NCBI RefSeq assembly: GCF_000473895.1
Contig: NZ_ASSJ01000041.1
Location: 88,297-152,296, forward strand
From: Rubidibacter lacunae KORDI 51-2
GTDB lineage: Bacteria > Cyanobacteriota > Cyanobacteriia > Cyanobacteriales > Rubidibacteraceae
DNA: 64,000 nt
Reading direction: 5' to 3'
The notes beneath the pieces are model-generated. The model searched no databases. It was not told the origin of the DNA and was given only the letters and a program-made list of their open reading frames with translations. The position numbers and the translations under genes were made by a program. Numbering within the stretch: the stretch's first letter is position 1; every line of letters starts with the position of its first letter. Shown one piece after another: positions 1-8,915 of the stretch.

Positions 1-2
1 TT

Positions 3-641
3 GCCGAACTCAAGAAAGCTTCCCCTAGCAAAGGGACGATCCGCGCCGACTTCGATCCCGTCGCGATCGCCCAAACCTACGAGCGATCGAGGGCAAGCTG
101 CCTCTCGGTCCTCACCGACGAACAGTTCTTTCAGGGCAGCTTCGAAAACCTGATTGCCGCGCGCCAAGCAACAGCGTTGCCAGTGTTGTGCAAGGACTTC
201 CTGATCTATCCGTATCAAATTATGTGGGCGCGCTTACATGGAGCCGATGCTGTTCTGCTGATTGCAGCCGTTCTGAATGACAAGGATCTGTCGTATTTCG
301 TCAAAATTGCCCGCAGCTTGCACCTGACCCCCTTAATCGAAGTCCACACGCTCGACGAACTCGATCGTGTCTTGGGGGTGGATGGAGTTACGCTGGTCGG
401 TATCAATAATCGCAATCTTGAAGACTTTTCGGTGGATGTTGCGACGACGCGCGATCTGCTACTCGCTCGCGGCAAGCAATTGCGAGAACGCGGTATCGCT
501 ATCGTTAGCGAATCGGGTCTGCACGTTGCTGCCGACGTACAAGTCGTCCGTCGGGCCGGTGCCGATGCGGTCCTGATCGGCGAGTCGTTGCTCGCTGCGC
601 CCGATTCTGCCCGCCACATTGCCAGTCTGTTTGGCTTGTAA
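3..641 (+). CDS. trpC: Indole-3-glycerol phosphate synthase (5'-truncated by window edge)
   Basis: Tryptophan biosynthesis: converts CdRP to indole-3-glycerol phosphate in the cytoplasm. The reading frame is open from base 3, so the true start lies upstream of the window; about 212 C-terminal residues of a family normally near 290 are present. Visible TIM-barrel motifs are KKASPSKG at the left edge, [11 protein letters not shown] (catalytic lysine region), GINNRNL and VSESGL near the end, in the order seen in the family. A DUF5340 gene follows after 30 bases on the same strand. No lesion is seen in the part present. Confidence 0.95.
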   Translation, partial: AELKKASPSKGTIRADFDPVAIAQTYERSRASCLSVLTDEQFFQGSFENLIAARQATALPVLCKDFLIYPYQIMWARLHGADAVLLIAAVLNDKDLSYFVKIARSLHLTPLIEVHTLDELDRVLGVDGVTLVGINNRNLEDFSVDVATTRDLLLARGKQLRERGIAIVSESGLHVAADVQVVRRAGADAVLIGESLLAAPDSARHIASLFGL

Positions 642-671
642 GCAAACGCGGCCCACGCGAAGGAACGTTCC

Positions 672-938
672 ATGAACCCGCTGCCTCTACCCTCCCACGT
701 GCATTACGAGCTGCTACTGCAGCTTTTAGAGCGACAGACTTTACCTGCCAGCGATCGCAATCCGCTATTGCGCGACCAAGTACGCCAATTGGTCGTGACG
801 CTCCGCAAAGCACTCGCACAGCAGAAGCAAATTGAAGCCACCTGCGAACAAGCCCAAAACCAAGTAGACTACCGCTGGTCGCTTAACAGCGACCTGATTA
901 CCGAAATCCCCCGCGTATTGCCACGGAAGCCCTCCTGA
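672..938 (+). CDS. DUF5340 family small cyanobacterial protein
   Basis: An 88-residue soluble protein of unknown function resembling the cyanobacterial DUF5340 family: the N-terminus PLPSHVHYELLLQLLERQTL and the later VDYRWSLNSD block are, from memory, the family's conserved parts. It is mostly helical and has no membrane segment. The ATG is preceded by AAGGA about 8 bases upstream. It lies 30 bases after trpC and may be cotranscribed with it. No function can be assigned from sequence. Confidence 0.8.
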   Translation: MNPLPLPSHVHYELLLQLLERQTLPASDRNPLLRDQVRQLVVTLRKALAQQKQIEATCEQAQNQVDYRWSLNSDLITEIPRVLPRKPS

Positions 939-1293
939 GGTGTGCTCCAAGTTTCCATAGCGCATCCGCCCCAGCCGCTCTCATTCAGTTTTTGGAGTGT
1001 GGGCAACTTTATCTGACGGTGTTCTCAACCGCTCGGGGCGCGCGGCATGCTGACAGCCCGGCTAGGGTAATACCAACTCTAGGAAGTGCCGCGACAAATG
1101 GCAGCTCGGGAACTTTTACTCCCGGGGCTCGCTTGCACCATCTGTCGTAGGCATTCTGCAAATTTATATAAATAGGCGATAGCCTAACGACACCGAAGAT
1201 TTATTGGTCGGACAGAGCCAGCTTGGCTCAAACTGCCGGCCCGATTGCACCTTTTATTCCTCTCCTTTTCCTTTACTTGCCGCACAAACGACG
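939..1293. other. Gene-free stretch between convergent genes
   Basis: This separates the rightward trpC/DUF5340 pair from the leftward glycosyltransferase. I see no credible gene. A short perfect inverted repeat, GAGCCA-gct-TGGCTC, near 1215-1229 lies just past the glycosyltransferase stop and could help end its transcript, but it lacks a T tract. Confidence 0.5.
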
Positions 1294-2433
1294 CTAACTG
1301 ACACCGAGCGATTGGGGCTGCCGGACCTCGGCATAAAGTGATTCCAGTAAGGCAATGCTGCCATTGAGGGTGTAGCGTTCGAGGACCCGCTGGCGCGCGC
1401 GTTGCCCCAGTAGATCTGTAACTTCGTGGCGATCTCGGCACAACGGCAGAAGCGTCCGCAGCTGGGCAACTGTATCTTGCGTGCTGAGGATGACTCCCGC
1501 TCCGGATGCCAGCACTTCGCCATCGGCTCCGGCATCGGTTGCCAGGCACGCCACACCGCAGGACATGGCTTCTAATAGCGATAGGGAAAGTCCTTCTACA
1601 AAAGACGGCAAGACGAAGACGTCTGCCGCGCGCAAAATATCGATCCGCTGCTGTTCGTCGGCAACGAACCCAAGCCAGATAATCCCGCTGGCTTTGCCGT
1701 ATAGCGGTTTCAACAACGGCAATAGCGGTCCATCGCCAACAATAACGAGTTTGCAGCGATCGCCGAGCCGACATTGCTGCCACGCCTGTAGCAGTGCTTC
1801 CAGGTTCTTCTCGGCCGAGATGCGCCCTTGATAAACGAAGAGGCGCTCGGCTCCAACTCGCTGTTTGAAATTTGACGGCCCGGGCGAATATTGCTGGGCG
1901 TCTACGCCGTTCGGAATGACTGCCAGTCGTCCCGCTGGAACACCCAAACGTTCGAGCAAGTCCCGTTGGACGCGCGAAAACACGATTGCGCGATCGTAGC
2001 GGGCGAGGAATGGGGCGTACAGGCGATAAGAAAGCTGCAGGGTGCTGGCCTTAAAGTTGCGTAGCTTGCTATCGAAGGGGGGATGAAAGGTTGCGATGAG
2101 CGGAATGCCAAGTTCCTGGCAAATGTCCGGCAAGCGAAAGTCCAGCGGCGACAGTGTTAGCGACGCATGCACCACATCGGGTTTGAGCTTAGCAAGTGCT
2201 CTCGCCAGGAATTGACTCGACCTCGGGGCAGGAATCGTATAGATCTGCGACTTGTGCCAAAAGGGCAGCGCCACTTCATGGCAATGCGGCCAGCTTTCGC
2301 CGTACGCAGCTGTGCGAGCAAAATGCAAAAAGCTAACTTGATAGTTTCGTTCGAGCAATGCATGCGTCGTTTGTCGACTGTAGGTTACATTGCCGCAAAA
2401 CGGCGACTTCTTTCCCAACCAGGCAACATGCAT
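1294..2433 (-). CDS. Family 4 glycosyltransferase (GT-B fold)
   Basis: A 379-residue group 1 glycosyltransferase. The N-terminal acceptor half begins MHVAWLGKKSPFCGNVTYS. The C-terminal GT4 half has RISAEKNLEALLQAW, VIVGDGPLL and the retaining-enzyme E-x7-E motif in FVEGLSLSLLEAMSCG, followed by ATDAGADGEVL. There is no signal peptide. Such enzymes transfer sugar from a nucleotide sugar to a lipid, polysaccharide or small-molecule acceptor; the substrate cannot be told here. It is the last gene of a leftward series after an MFS transporter, 89 bases downstream of it. Confidence 0.88.
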   Translation of the reverse strand: MHVAWLGKKSPFCGNVTYSRQTTHALLERNYQVSFLHFARTAAYGESWPHCHEVALPFWHKSQIYTIPAPRSSQFLARALAKLKPDVVHASLTLSPLDFRLPDICQELGIPLIATFHPPFDSKLRNFKASTLQLSYRLYAPFLARYDRAIVFSRVQRDLLERLGVPAGRLAVIPNGVDAQQYSPGPSNFKQRVGAERLFVYQGRISAEKNLEALLQAWQQCRLGDRCKLVIVGDGPLLPLLKPLYGKASGIIWLGFVADEQQRIDILRAADVFVLPSFVEGLSLSLLEAMSCGVACLATDAGADGEVLASGAGVILSTQDTVAQLRTLLPLCRDRHEVTDLLGQRARQRVLERYTLNGSIALLESLYAEVRQPQSLGVS

Positions 2434-2522
2434 GCAATTGCGAGCGCGACAAAGTTAAAGAGGTAATAACAGCACGGCGATCTCGCCGCCCCGACCGAGT
2501 GGCAGCCTAACTGTTCGCCGCG

Positions 2523-3917
2523 TCATGTCCGCGCCGAGATTGCGACTCCCGTACGGGAAATATACCAGGTTAAGAGCCCGCCCGCGATGGCAAGGGCAGC
2601 TAATCCGAAGAATACGGCGCGCAGTCCGAAGACGGCTTCGGCCGCGCCAGCCAGTGCCAGCGGCAAGCTCAGAGCGATATTGACAGCATTGTTTTGCAGC
2701 CCGAAAACCTTGCCGCGCATAGCTTCAGGCGTTTCAGCTTGAATCGTGGTCTGCATGGGTACGCCGACCAACGCAGCGAAGGCTCCTAAGGCCGTCGTCA
2801 GGGCGATCGCCAACCAAAGTCGGTCGGTCGCCAGTGCCAAGCCAGCGAGGGATGCGGCAACGCCTGCAGAGCCGATGATACCGAGGCGTGCGGTACTGAA
2901 GCGATCGCCCCAAGTTCCTAAAAATCCCGCTCCGACGGCCATGCCAACACCTCCGGCTGCCAACAGGAAGCCAAATTGCGAGGCTTTCAAACTGGGAATG
3001 CGATCGGCAAGGCTTACGGCCAGCACGGCCAAAGCGGCAAAAATACAGAACAAAAGTATCAGTTGCACCATGGCGTTGCGGACGCGGTGGTGGGTGCGCA
3101 GGTAGCAAATGCCGTCCCAAATATCTTGTAAAACGTGAGGGGAATCGTCATTTTGGCGGCGTTCGCGTTCGTAGGTTTGCAGCGGCAGCAGCACGAGACC
3201 GGCCAGGACATAACTACCGCCAACGACTAACTCGCGGCTGAAGCTCCAGGTCAATCCCAGCCCATCGGCAAGAATGTCGGTCAATTCCAGTAACGGCTCT
3301 CCGATCGCGAAACCGAGGATCAGCGCGGCCATCATGGTCGTGGTATAGAGGGAGTTGGCCGGCAGGAGGTCGCGCTTGCGGACAATCAGCGGGATGGTTG
3401 TTTGTTCGGCCGGTGCAAAGAACTGCGTCAGCGTCGAAACCAGAAACGTAATCGCCAACAGCATCCAGAAGCCGACTGGCAGCCCGAGCCACGGCGCTCG
3501 ATCTGTCGAGACATACAGCAGCAACGGTACCGACCACACCAACAACCCGCGCATCAAATTGGTGCCCACGAGCACGGCTTTCTTCGACCAGCGATCGACA
3601 TACGCACCGGCCAGCGAGCCGAACAGCACAGCAGGAATCGTAAACGCCACCATCACTGCTGAGACCCAAGCCCCGATCTCGCGATCGGGCCCCTGAAAAT
3701 GGGTGGCTATGGTCGCGACGACGAGCACGAGGTAAATTTTATCGGCTAGCTGTGAAAAAATCTGTCCCAGCCATAGAATCAAAAAGTGTCCGTTTTGCAA
3801 AACGGGCAGGAAGCCTTTCGGGGCGGTGTCCTCGTGGCAGGAGTTGGAGTCCATCGGAGCAACGGATTCGGTTTCCGAGTTGATAGCCCGATCGGTGAGG
3901 TTCGGTCGTGTTTTCAT
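2523..3917 (-). CDS. MFS transporter (about 12 TM, EntS-like)
   Basis: A 464-residue major facilitator protein of the inner membrane. The first hydrophobic segment is FLILWLGQIFSQLADKIYLVLVV, and further segments run to the C-terminus in a 6+6 pattern. The loop segment FGSLAGAYVDRWSKKAVLV is the usual MFS loop 2-3 motif. I place the start at the ATG at 3917, whose ATGA overlaps the recO stop by 4 bases. A longer in-frame extension to 4088 lies wholly inside recO and is low-complexity arginine-rich, so it was rejected. Substrate is unknown; relatives are annotated as drug or siderophore exporters. Confidence 0.88.
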   Translation of the reverse strand: MKTRPNLTDRAINSETESVAPMDSNSCHEDTAPKGFLPVLQNGHFLILWLGQIFSQLADKIYLVLVVATIATHFQGPDREIGAWVSAVMVAFTIPAVLFGSLAGAYVDRWSKKAVLVGTNLMRGLLVWSVPLLLYVSTDRAPWLGLPVGFWMLLAITFLVSTLTQFFAPAEQTTIPLIVRKRDLLPANSLYTTTMMAALILGFAIGEPLLELTDILADGLGLTWSFSRELVVGGSYVLAGLVLLPLQTYERERRQNDDSPHVLQDIWDGICYLRTHHRVRNAMVQLILLFCIFAALAVLAVSLADRIPSLKASQFGFLLAAGGVGMAVGAGFLGTWGDRFSTARLGIIGSAGVAASLAGLALATDRLWLAIALTTALGAFAALVGVPMQTTIQAETPEAMRGKVFGLQNNAVNIALSLPLALAGAAEAVFGLRAVFFGLAALAIAGGLLTWYISRTGVAISART

Positions 3918-4822
3918 CGGGTCGATGCTGGATCTGCGGGCGACGGGCGAACGGTAGATGGCGGCTCGGCACCGGCGGCGATCTCGTCGAGCAAAGCAGC
4001 GGAGCGAATGGGACGCCCGCAGTGATATTGGGCGTAGTTCCGCAGGACGCGCTCCACGCGGGACCAAGCAGCTCGGTCGACCTCGCATCCGCTCTCAGTA
4101 CTTGAAGTTATCACTTCAGGGAGTGTCGGACTAGCCAGGGCTTGCAGCAGCATCAGCTCGCACGCGCGCAAGCGTGTATTGCTGCGCGCGCGTGGAGCCT
4201 CCGCGGAGGGTGCCGCCGTGCCGCCGGCTGGTTGCCTGGCTAAGCGATCGTCCGCGCGCGCAACGGTCCCGCCAAGTTCGGGGCTGAACCCGACGCGCCA
4301 GCCCGGATCGCAGGTGTCGATCGCGATCGGCTCCTGGGTCCGGCAGCACATGCGCACCTGGGGCGCGATACCAGCCACCGCGAGAAGGTGGAAAGTCCCC
4401 TGCGCCAGATACGGTTGCAGGTGTTGCGGGTCGCGCTCGGACACCCGTTCGAGACGGTGCAGATGTTCGAGCAATAGGGAATACAAGTCAGCTTGGGAGC
4501 GATCGCTCGCGCTGACGTAGAGGGCGATTTCGGTCAAATACTGATAAGCCGCAAGCTTACCGAGGTCGCAACCAACGCCGGTGAACGAACGAATGCGTTC
4601 GACTTGGGACACTTTATCGAGCGATCGCCCACGTACGAACAGCCAGTGGTTGACTGCAAGCGGTTCGCAACGCCCGCGCAATGAGGATGTTGGCTTGCGC
4701 GCTCCATTAGCGACGGCACGAACCAGTCCAAATTCGGGCGTGAGGACAGTTAGCAGGCGATCGGCTTCCCCGTAGGACGTACTCCTCAGAGTGATGCCGG
4801 TAGCTCGATAGGTACGGCTCAT
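3914..4822 (-). CDS. recO: DNA repair protein RecO
   Basis: RecF-pathway mediator that anneals complementary DNA and helps load RecA. The 302-residue protein starts MSRTYRATGITLRSTSYGEADRLLTVLT (given here only as the OB-fold start) and continues with ARKPTSSLRGRCEPL, the usual RecO layout. The helical C-terminal part contains cysteines near MCCRTQEP and FSPELGG, consistent with the RecO zinc-finger area. A Pro/Ala/Arg-rich insert near residues 198-220 is probably a linker. The stop overlaps the start of the downstream MFS gene. deoC lies 102 bases upstream on the same strand, an arrangement I recall from other cyanobacteria. Confidence 0.93.
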   Translation of the reverse strand: MSRTYRATGITLRSTSYGEADRLLTVLTPEFGLVRAVANGARKPTSSLRGRCEPLAVNHWLFVRGRSLDKVSQVERIRSFTGVGCDLGKLAAYQYLTEIALYVSASDRSQADLYSLLLEHLHRLERVSERDPQHLQPYLAQGTFHLLAVAGIAPQVRMCCRTQEPIAIDTCDPGWRVGFSPELGGTVARADDRLARQPAGGTAAPSAEAPRARSNTRLRACELMLLQALASPTLPEVITSSTESGCEVDRAAWSRVERVLRNYAQYHCGRPIRSAALLDEIAAGAEPPSTVRPSPADPASTR

Positions 4823-4924
4823 TCAATCTCGGTCGGCAGTCTGGGTAGGGCAGGAGCGGCAAGAGCAACCCGCGAGCAGGTGCTCCTGAATAAAGGCAGT
4901 TTACAGACCAAAGTCTTAAATGCC

Positions 4925-5644
4925 TTAGATACCGACGTCACGAGGATCGCGGTCGAGCCCGGTGAGTAGGTCGGCTTCTTCCAGCGTATCGCGCTGCCGC
5001 AGGAGGAACGGTCCGCGCGAGGTTCCCAGGCGCGACGCGCCCGCACGGACGAGAGCGCTGGCCTGTTCGTAGGTGCGGATGCCGCCCGAGGCTTTGATAC
5101 CCACTTGACCGCCCGCGATCGCTCGCAAAATGCGAACATCGGCGATGGTAGCACCGCCAAACCAGCCAGTATGGGTTTTCAAGAACGCAGCTCCGGCGTC
5201 GAGGCAAACTTCGGCGGCTAGACGAATTTGTTCGTCGTCGAGCAAGCCCATTTCCAAGATTGCCTTCACCAGCAAGCCGGTTTCCTCGCAGATTTCGGCA
5301 ATTTCGCGGTAGACCTCGTCGCTCATTCCGGCTTTGAGTAAACCGACGTTAATGACCACGTCGAGTTCGGTAGCGCCATTTTCGGCAGCTTCTTGGGCTT
5401 CGAAGAGCTTAGTGGCGGGTGTAGTAGCTCCACTCGGAAATCCGATGACCGTGCATACGGCAATGCGCTTGCCATAGAGAAAGTCAGCGGCTTGGCGAAC
5501 GGCAGATGGGTATACGCAAACGGCAGGGAAGTTATAACGCTCGGCTTCGATACAGCATTGCTCGACGCGTTTGGGCGTAGCGCTGGGGTCCAGGAGCGCG
5601 TGGTCGATGTATCCGGCCAAATCGAAATCGAGAGCGAGTTCCAC
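4925..5644 (-). CDS. deoC: Deoxyribose-phosphate aldolase
   Basis: Class I aldolase of deoxynucleoside breakdown, splitting 2-deoxyribose-5-phosphate to glyceraldehyde-3-phosphate and acetaldehyde. The 239-residue TIM barrel shows IDHALLDP at the N-terminus, [36 protein letters not shown] with the Schiff-base lysine, and [10 protein letters not shown] for phosphate binding. The usual KTSTGF reads KTHTGW here. It is the first gene of the leftward deoC-recO-MFS-GT4 series. Confidence 0.95.
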   Translation of the reverse strand: MELALDFDLAGYIDHALLDPSATPKRVEQCCIEAERYNFPAVCVYPSAVRQAADFLYGKRIAVCTVIGFPSGATTPATKLFEAQEAAENGATELDVVINVGLLKAGMSDEVYREIAEICEETGLLVKAILEMGLLDDEQIRLAAEVCLDAGAAFLKTHTGWFGGATIADVRILRAIAGGQVGIKASGGIRTYEQASALVRAGASRLGTSRGPFLLRQRDTLEEADLLTGLDRDPRDVGI

Positions 5645-6288
5645 AGGTACGTTCTGCCAGCGAGCTGATTTGAGATGCTTATTCGAGCTTTCCTAAATTT
5701 TGCATCTAATGGGACGCATCAGGCCTAGCACCTCTGTTACTCGAGCGATCCGCGCCACCTTGCATTGCTCGCTGGCGCATTGCAGTTGAACAAAGGGGAC
5801 CCCGGTTACGGGCGATCGCGGTCCGGACGCTCTCCCTGTGGCATCTTCTCGTTGCCTTTCGTTGCGCGATCGGGCGAGGGACTGAATAACTAAACAAGTG
5901 CCTCAAGCCCTGCAAGTTTGTGGCGAAATTTCGGGAGGTTCAGGAGATGTGTCAATTAGCCAGGCTTGAGCCTCCACCCCTACTTATTAACCACTACGTC
6001 CATTGAGAAGGTTGCACCTGATTGACCGACAAAACTTATGGATGGTCGCACCTTTCCGATGTCAGAAGAGCTTGAGTTCTAGGAGTCCAGCACTCCTGGA
6101 ACTGCTCTCGCTGAAGCATGCGAGCCTTCCAGTGTTGGCCCTTGCGATCGCGGTGCTCTAGGACATCGTAGTCGTGGGACAAACCGATCTGGAGAGAACT
6201 TCTGAGATTTCTCTGGAGATTTTAGACCCGTGTTTAGTCAGTTAAACAGGTATACAGTGCTTCATCAAGTTCTCACCCTTGGGCTCTT
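5645..6288. other. Gene-free stretch upstream of deoC
   Basis: About 640 bases with no supportable gene. Short frames exist on both strands but lack a plausible ribosome site or recognisable product. The region presumably holds the deoC promoter. Confidence 0.4.
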
Positions 6289-7229
6289 TTATCTCTGAGC
6301 TCCTTTATAATGGGCAATAATTTCTGTAGAAATAACTGGCGTTTCCTGCTTTCTTCCTAGGAAAAACACTCCACTCGCAGCATCAACATTGTAGGCATTG
6401 GGTATTAATCGATCGCAGTATTGCAACCAAAAAAACAAAGCTTGACGACTTTGCCAGCCTTTCTGGATCTAAATAGTCCGCGAAAGAAGTGTTCGAGCGA
6501 CCACAGCAGCTGAGTTCCGGCGCCGGCTGAAGCGCCTGACGAAATCGCCTCAAACTGCTTGAATAAATAGCGGTGCCCGCTTTCAGTGAATCGGGTGAAA
6601 TCGTAGGCACCTTCATGAACGTGTTGGAGAAAAGGAGTCTCGGCATACACAATTCCATCGAGCTTTAAAACTCGGTGAATTTCTGAAACCACTCTGCCTG
6701 GGTCTAGAACGTGCTCTAGCACTGCCTGAATGATGACTGCATCGAAGCTACTGTCTTGTAGTGGAATACTATGGGCATCAGCTATAAACTGAACGCTTGG
6801 TGAAGAGTAAATGTCGAAAGACACCAGTGCAATATGAGGGTCGTTGTAGAGCGATTCCATACCCTGGCCGACAGTCCCGCCGCCAATCACTAAAATGCTT
6901 GCGCGATCGCGCGATGCAAATAACAGCGCTAATAAATGCTTCACGTTTTCAGTAGTGGTTTCCAGGGGCGGGGATATCAAGCGCCTGATCGCTCCCGAAA
7001 CCTTGCCATAAGAACGTCGCTCGACAGCAGATGAAAGGGTTTTGACGCCGTCCTCAGTGAGAACGCTTTTGTCAAAGTCGATCAAAACCGGATAGCCATC
7101 GATTATTTTATATTCAATACATTGCGTATCGAGTTCCGCAATCAGCTTTCTGTCGATTGCCCTCAGGAAAACACCCGATCTGGGACAGCGTAGCAAAGGG
7201 AAAATATCTTCTTTTTCTACTAACACCAA
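6289..7229 (-). pseudogene. SAM-dependent methyltransferase, C-terminus frameshifted at a 7-base homopolymer
   Basis: The intact part (274 codons, 7229 down to 6405) has a Trm112-like N-terminal segment (LRCPRSG, later GYPVLIDF), a SAM-binding motif ILVIGGGTVGQG, then LEHVLDPGRVVSEIHRVLK and YAETPFLQHVHEGAYDFTRF. The frame runs into a run of seven A on the + strand (6429-6435) and stops early. Adding one base to that run restores the reading WLQYCDRLIPNAYNVDAASG followed by VFFLGRKQE and a stop at 6289-6291, which looks like the proper family ending. The start is TTG at 7229 with GGAG upstream. This is either a recent phase-variable-type lesion or a sequencing error. Confidence 0.85.
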
Positions 7230-7982
7230 ACTTATCTCCTCAGCTTACCTACTAGCTCGAACGTCGATAGAGCGAGTTTTCTATCGAGCAAACCTCGGCA
7301 AACGTTATGCGGTTCTCAGCGACGCAAGTCAGGGTGTTACTTATCTCAACCGATTGCCGGCACGAGAAAACCCTCACATTTTACGTATGGCTTCATACTG
7401 TCCGTTAGTCTTCTGCAATAGCATACAGCACTGAAGAATCTATTGGGTTCTTGCTGCGCATCGCCTCCATCAAAAAATGCTTTCTTGATAGGGTACTTTC
7501 TCGAGAACCTATCAACTCGGCCCAGCATCGCTCGATCTACACTCAACGCGATCCCTGGTAACCGTGCTCGTTGCCATCAGTTGTTTCGTGCTTGGCCCGA
7601 GGAAAACAAACTGGGAAGAACTCGCTGGTCGCGATCGCGCCCAAGTCAACTTCCAACCGCTTCCGTCTAACCCCGCTGGGAGAATCCAGGCGGCGAAAGA
7701 CCAGTTGTGAATTAGGCGATAATGCCTACGGAAAGCTAGAAATCAGACAGGGTCATGCTGGCTCAACACCACGCAGTTAGGCGGAGATTAAATGGAACGG
7801 CGGGCTTTTCCAGCGCCAGTAACAAGCCCAAACGCTGCAGTGTCAATAGCTAAATGTGACTTTATAGAGCATCGAACGCCAATTGCTTCTAAACACCAAC
7901 GCCGATAAGGATGCTATCGCCTTATCGGCACTGAAGCATCCGAGTCTCTGGCTTAAGCAGAGTGAGCGTGAGCGGGTCGTTT
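7230..7982. other. Gene-free stretch
   Basis: About 750 bases without a supportable gene between the methyltransferase and the end of the prenyl-synthase-like gene, both leftward. It presumably contains the methyltransferase promoter and the terminator listed separately. Nothing else is recognised. Confidence 0.4.
7901..7929 (-). terminator. Hairpin at the end of the cyclase/synthase unit
   Basis: A perfect 10-bp inverted repeat, GCCGATAAGG / CCTTATCGGC, with a 9-base loop lies about 55 bases past the stop of the leftward synthase gene. The T tract is weak, so termination is inferred from position and stem strength. Confidence 0.5.
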
Positions 7983-8801
7983 CTAGTTACTACTCGTAGC
8001 CATTGCCACCAGTGCCAGCACGTCGCTGCGGCTGAGCTTCTCTTTGCCCTGTGACAGTGCATCCAGCGTCCCGTAAGCCAGCGCCAGCGGAATCCGGCAG
8101 AAATTCAGTGCTGGACCGTGAGGTAGCGACGCACAGTACTGATCTGCCAGCGAAAGATTGTAGCGCGCGTAATCGTGTAAGTCCGCTGTGCTCCATCCCT
8201 CGGGGAGAAAGTCCGCACCCCGGCCGAGGTCTTCGCTGCGATTGCGCAGAATGTTGACCGCCTGCAACCCTCGCCCGAAACCGATCGCATGCATGCGATC
8301 GGTCTGAGTGTTGTCGTACCATCCCCACAAATCCGAGAGCAGCAAACCCACCGCACCGGCAACACTAAAGGTGTAACAATCCAAATCGGCTTGCGATCGC
8401 ACCAACCAATTGCATTCCGCCCAGTAGGCCATACGATCGGCCATCGCTGCTGACGCATCCCAGACCCGCGGTGCGATCTCATCTGGAGCCAATAACGCCC
8501 ATTCGCCGACGCGCATCGTTACCGAATCCAGGCGATCGCGGAACGATTCTAGCCCGATCGTGAAGTCATCGATAGCCGTACTCGCATTTGCGGACTGCAA
8601 GTTCAGGCTTAGAGAACGCAACAACTTTGCCTTAAGTACATTATCGAGATGGGGGTGATCTTCAATTTCGTCGATCGCTCGCATGCACAGATAGGCAGAA
8701 GTTACAGCCTCTTTAAGACGCGGCGGCAATCCGCTAATTGGAATGAGAAACGTGCGGCTAGTCGCCTGCAACATATCTATCGCATTGCGAAGCAAACTCA
8801 T
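7983..8801 (-). CDS. Squalene/phytoene-synthase-family protein with altered second Asp motif
   Basis: A 272-residue all-helical trans-isoprenyl diphosphate synthase superfamily member. The first Asp-rich motif D44-E-I-E-D48 lies in CMRAIDEIEDHP. The second, expected as DxxxD, reads N187-R-S-E-D191 in NILRNRSEDLGRG, so its first metal-binding Asp is Asn; FLPEGW follows as in the family. Squalene and phytoene synthases condense two prenyl diphosphates. A homologue, Bacillus YisP, instead makes farnesol from farnesyl diphosphate, so the product here is uncertain. The gene is 114 bases downstream of a squalene-hopene cyclase on the same strand, which argues for a triterpenoid role. A degenerate sister copy lies at 11607-12374. 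Confidence 0.85.
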   Translation of the reverse strand: MSLLRNAIDMLQATSRTFLIPISGLPPRLKEAVTSAYLCMRAIDEIEDHPHLDNVLKAKLLRSLSLNLQSANASTAIDDFTIGLESFRDRLDSVTMRVGEWALLAPDEIAPRVWDASAAMADRMAYWAECNWLVRSQADLDCYTFSVAGAVGLLLSDLWGWYDNTQTDRMHAIGFGRGLQAVNILRNRSEDLGRGADFLPEGWSTADLHDYARYNLSLADQYCASLPHGPALNFCRIPLALAYGTLDALSQGKEKLSRSDVLALVAMATSSN

Positions 8802-8915
8802 TGTTAGTAGGACTCCTCACACGATTTAGCTAATTAACGATACCCACTAATCTGCATCCGATCCAGCCAGCACAGTAACACGTATGCTGCGAGCAAGCTA
8901 GCCGGAGCGCGGTAC

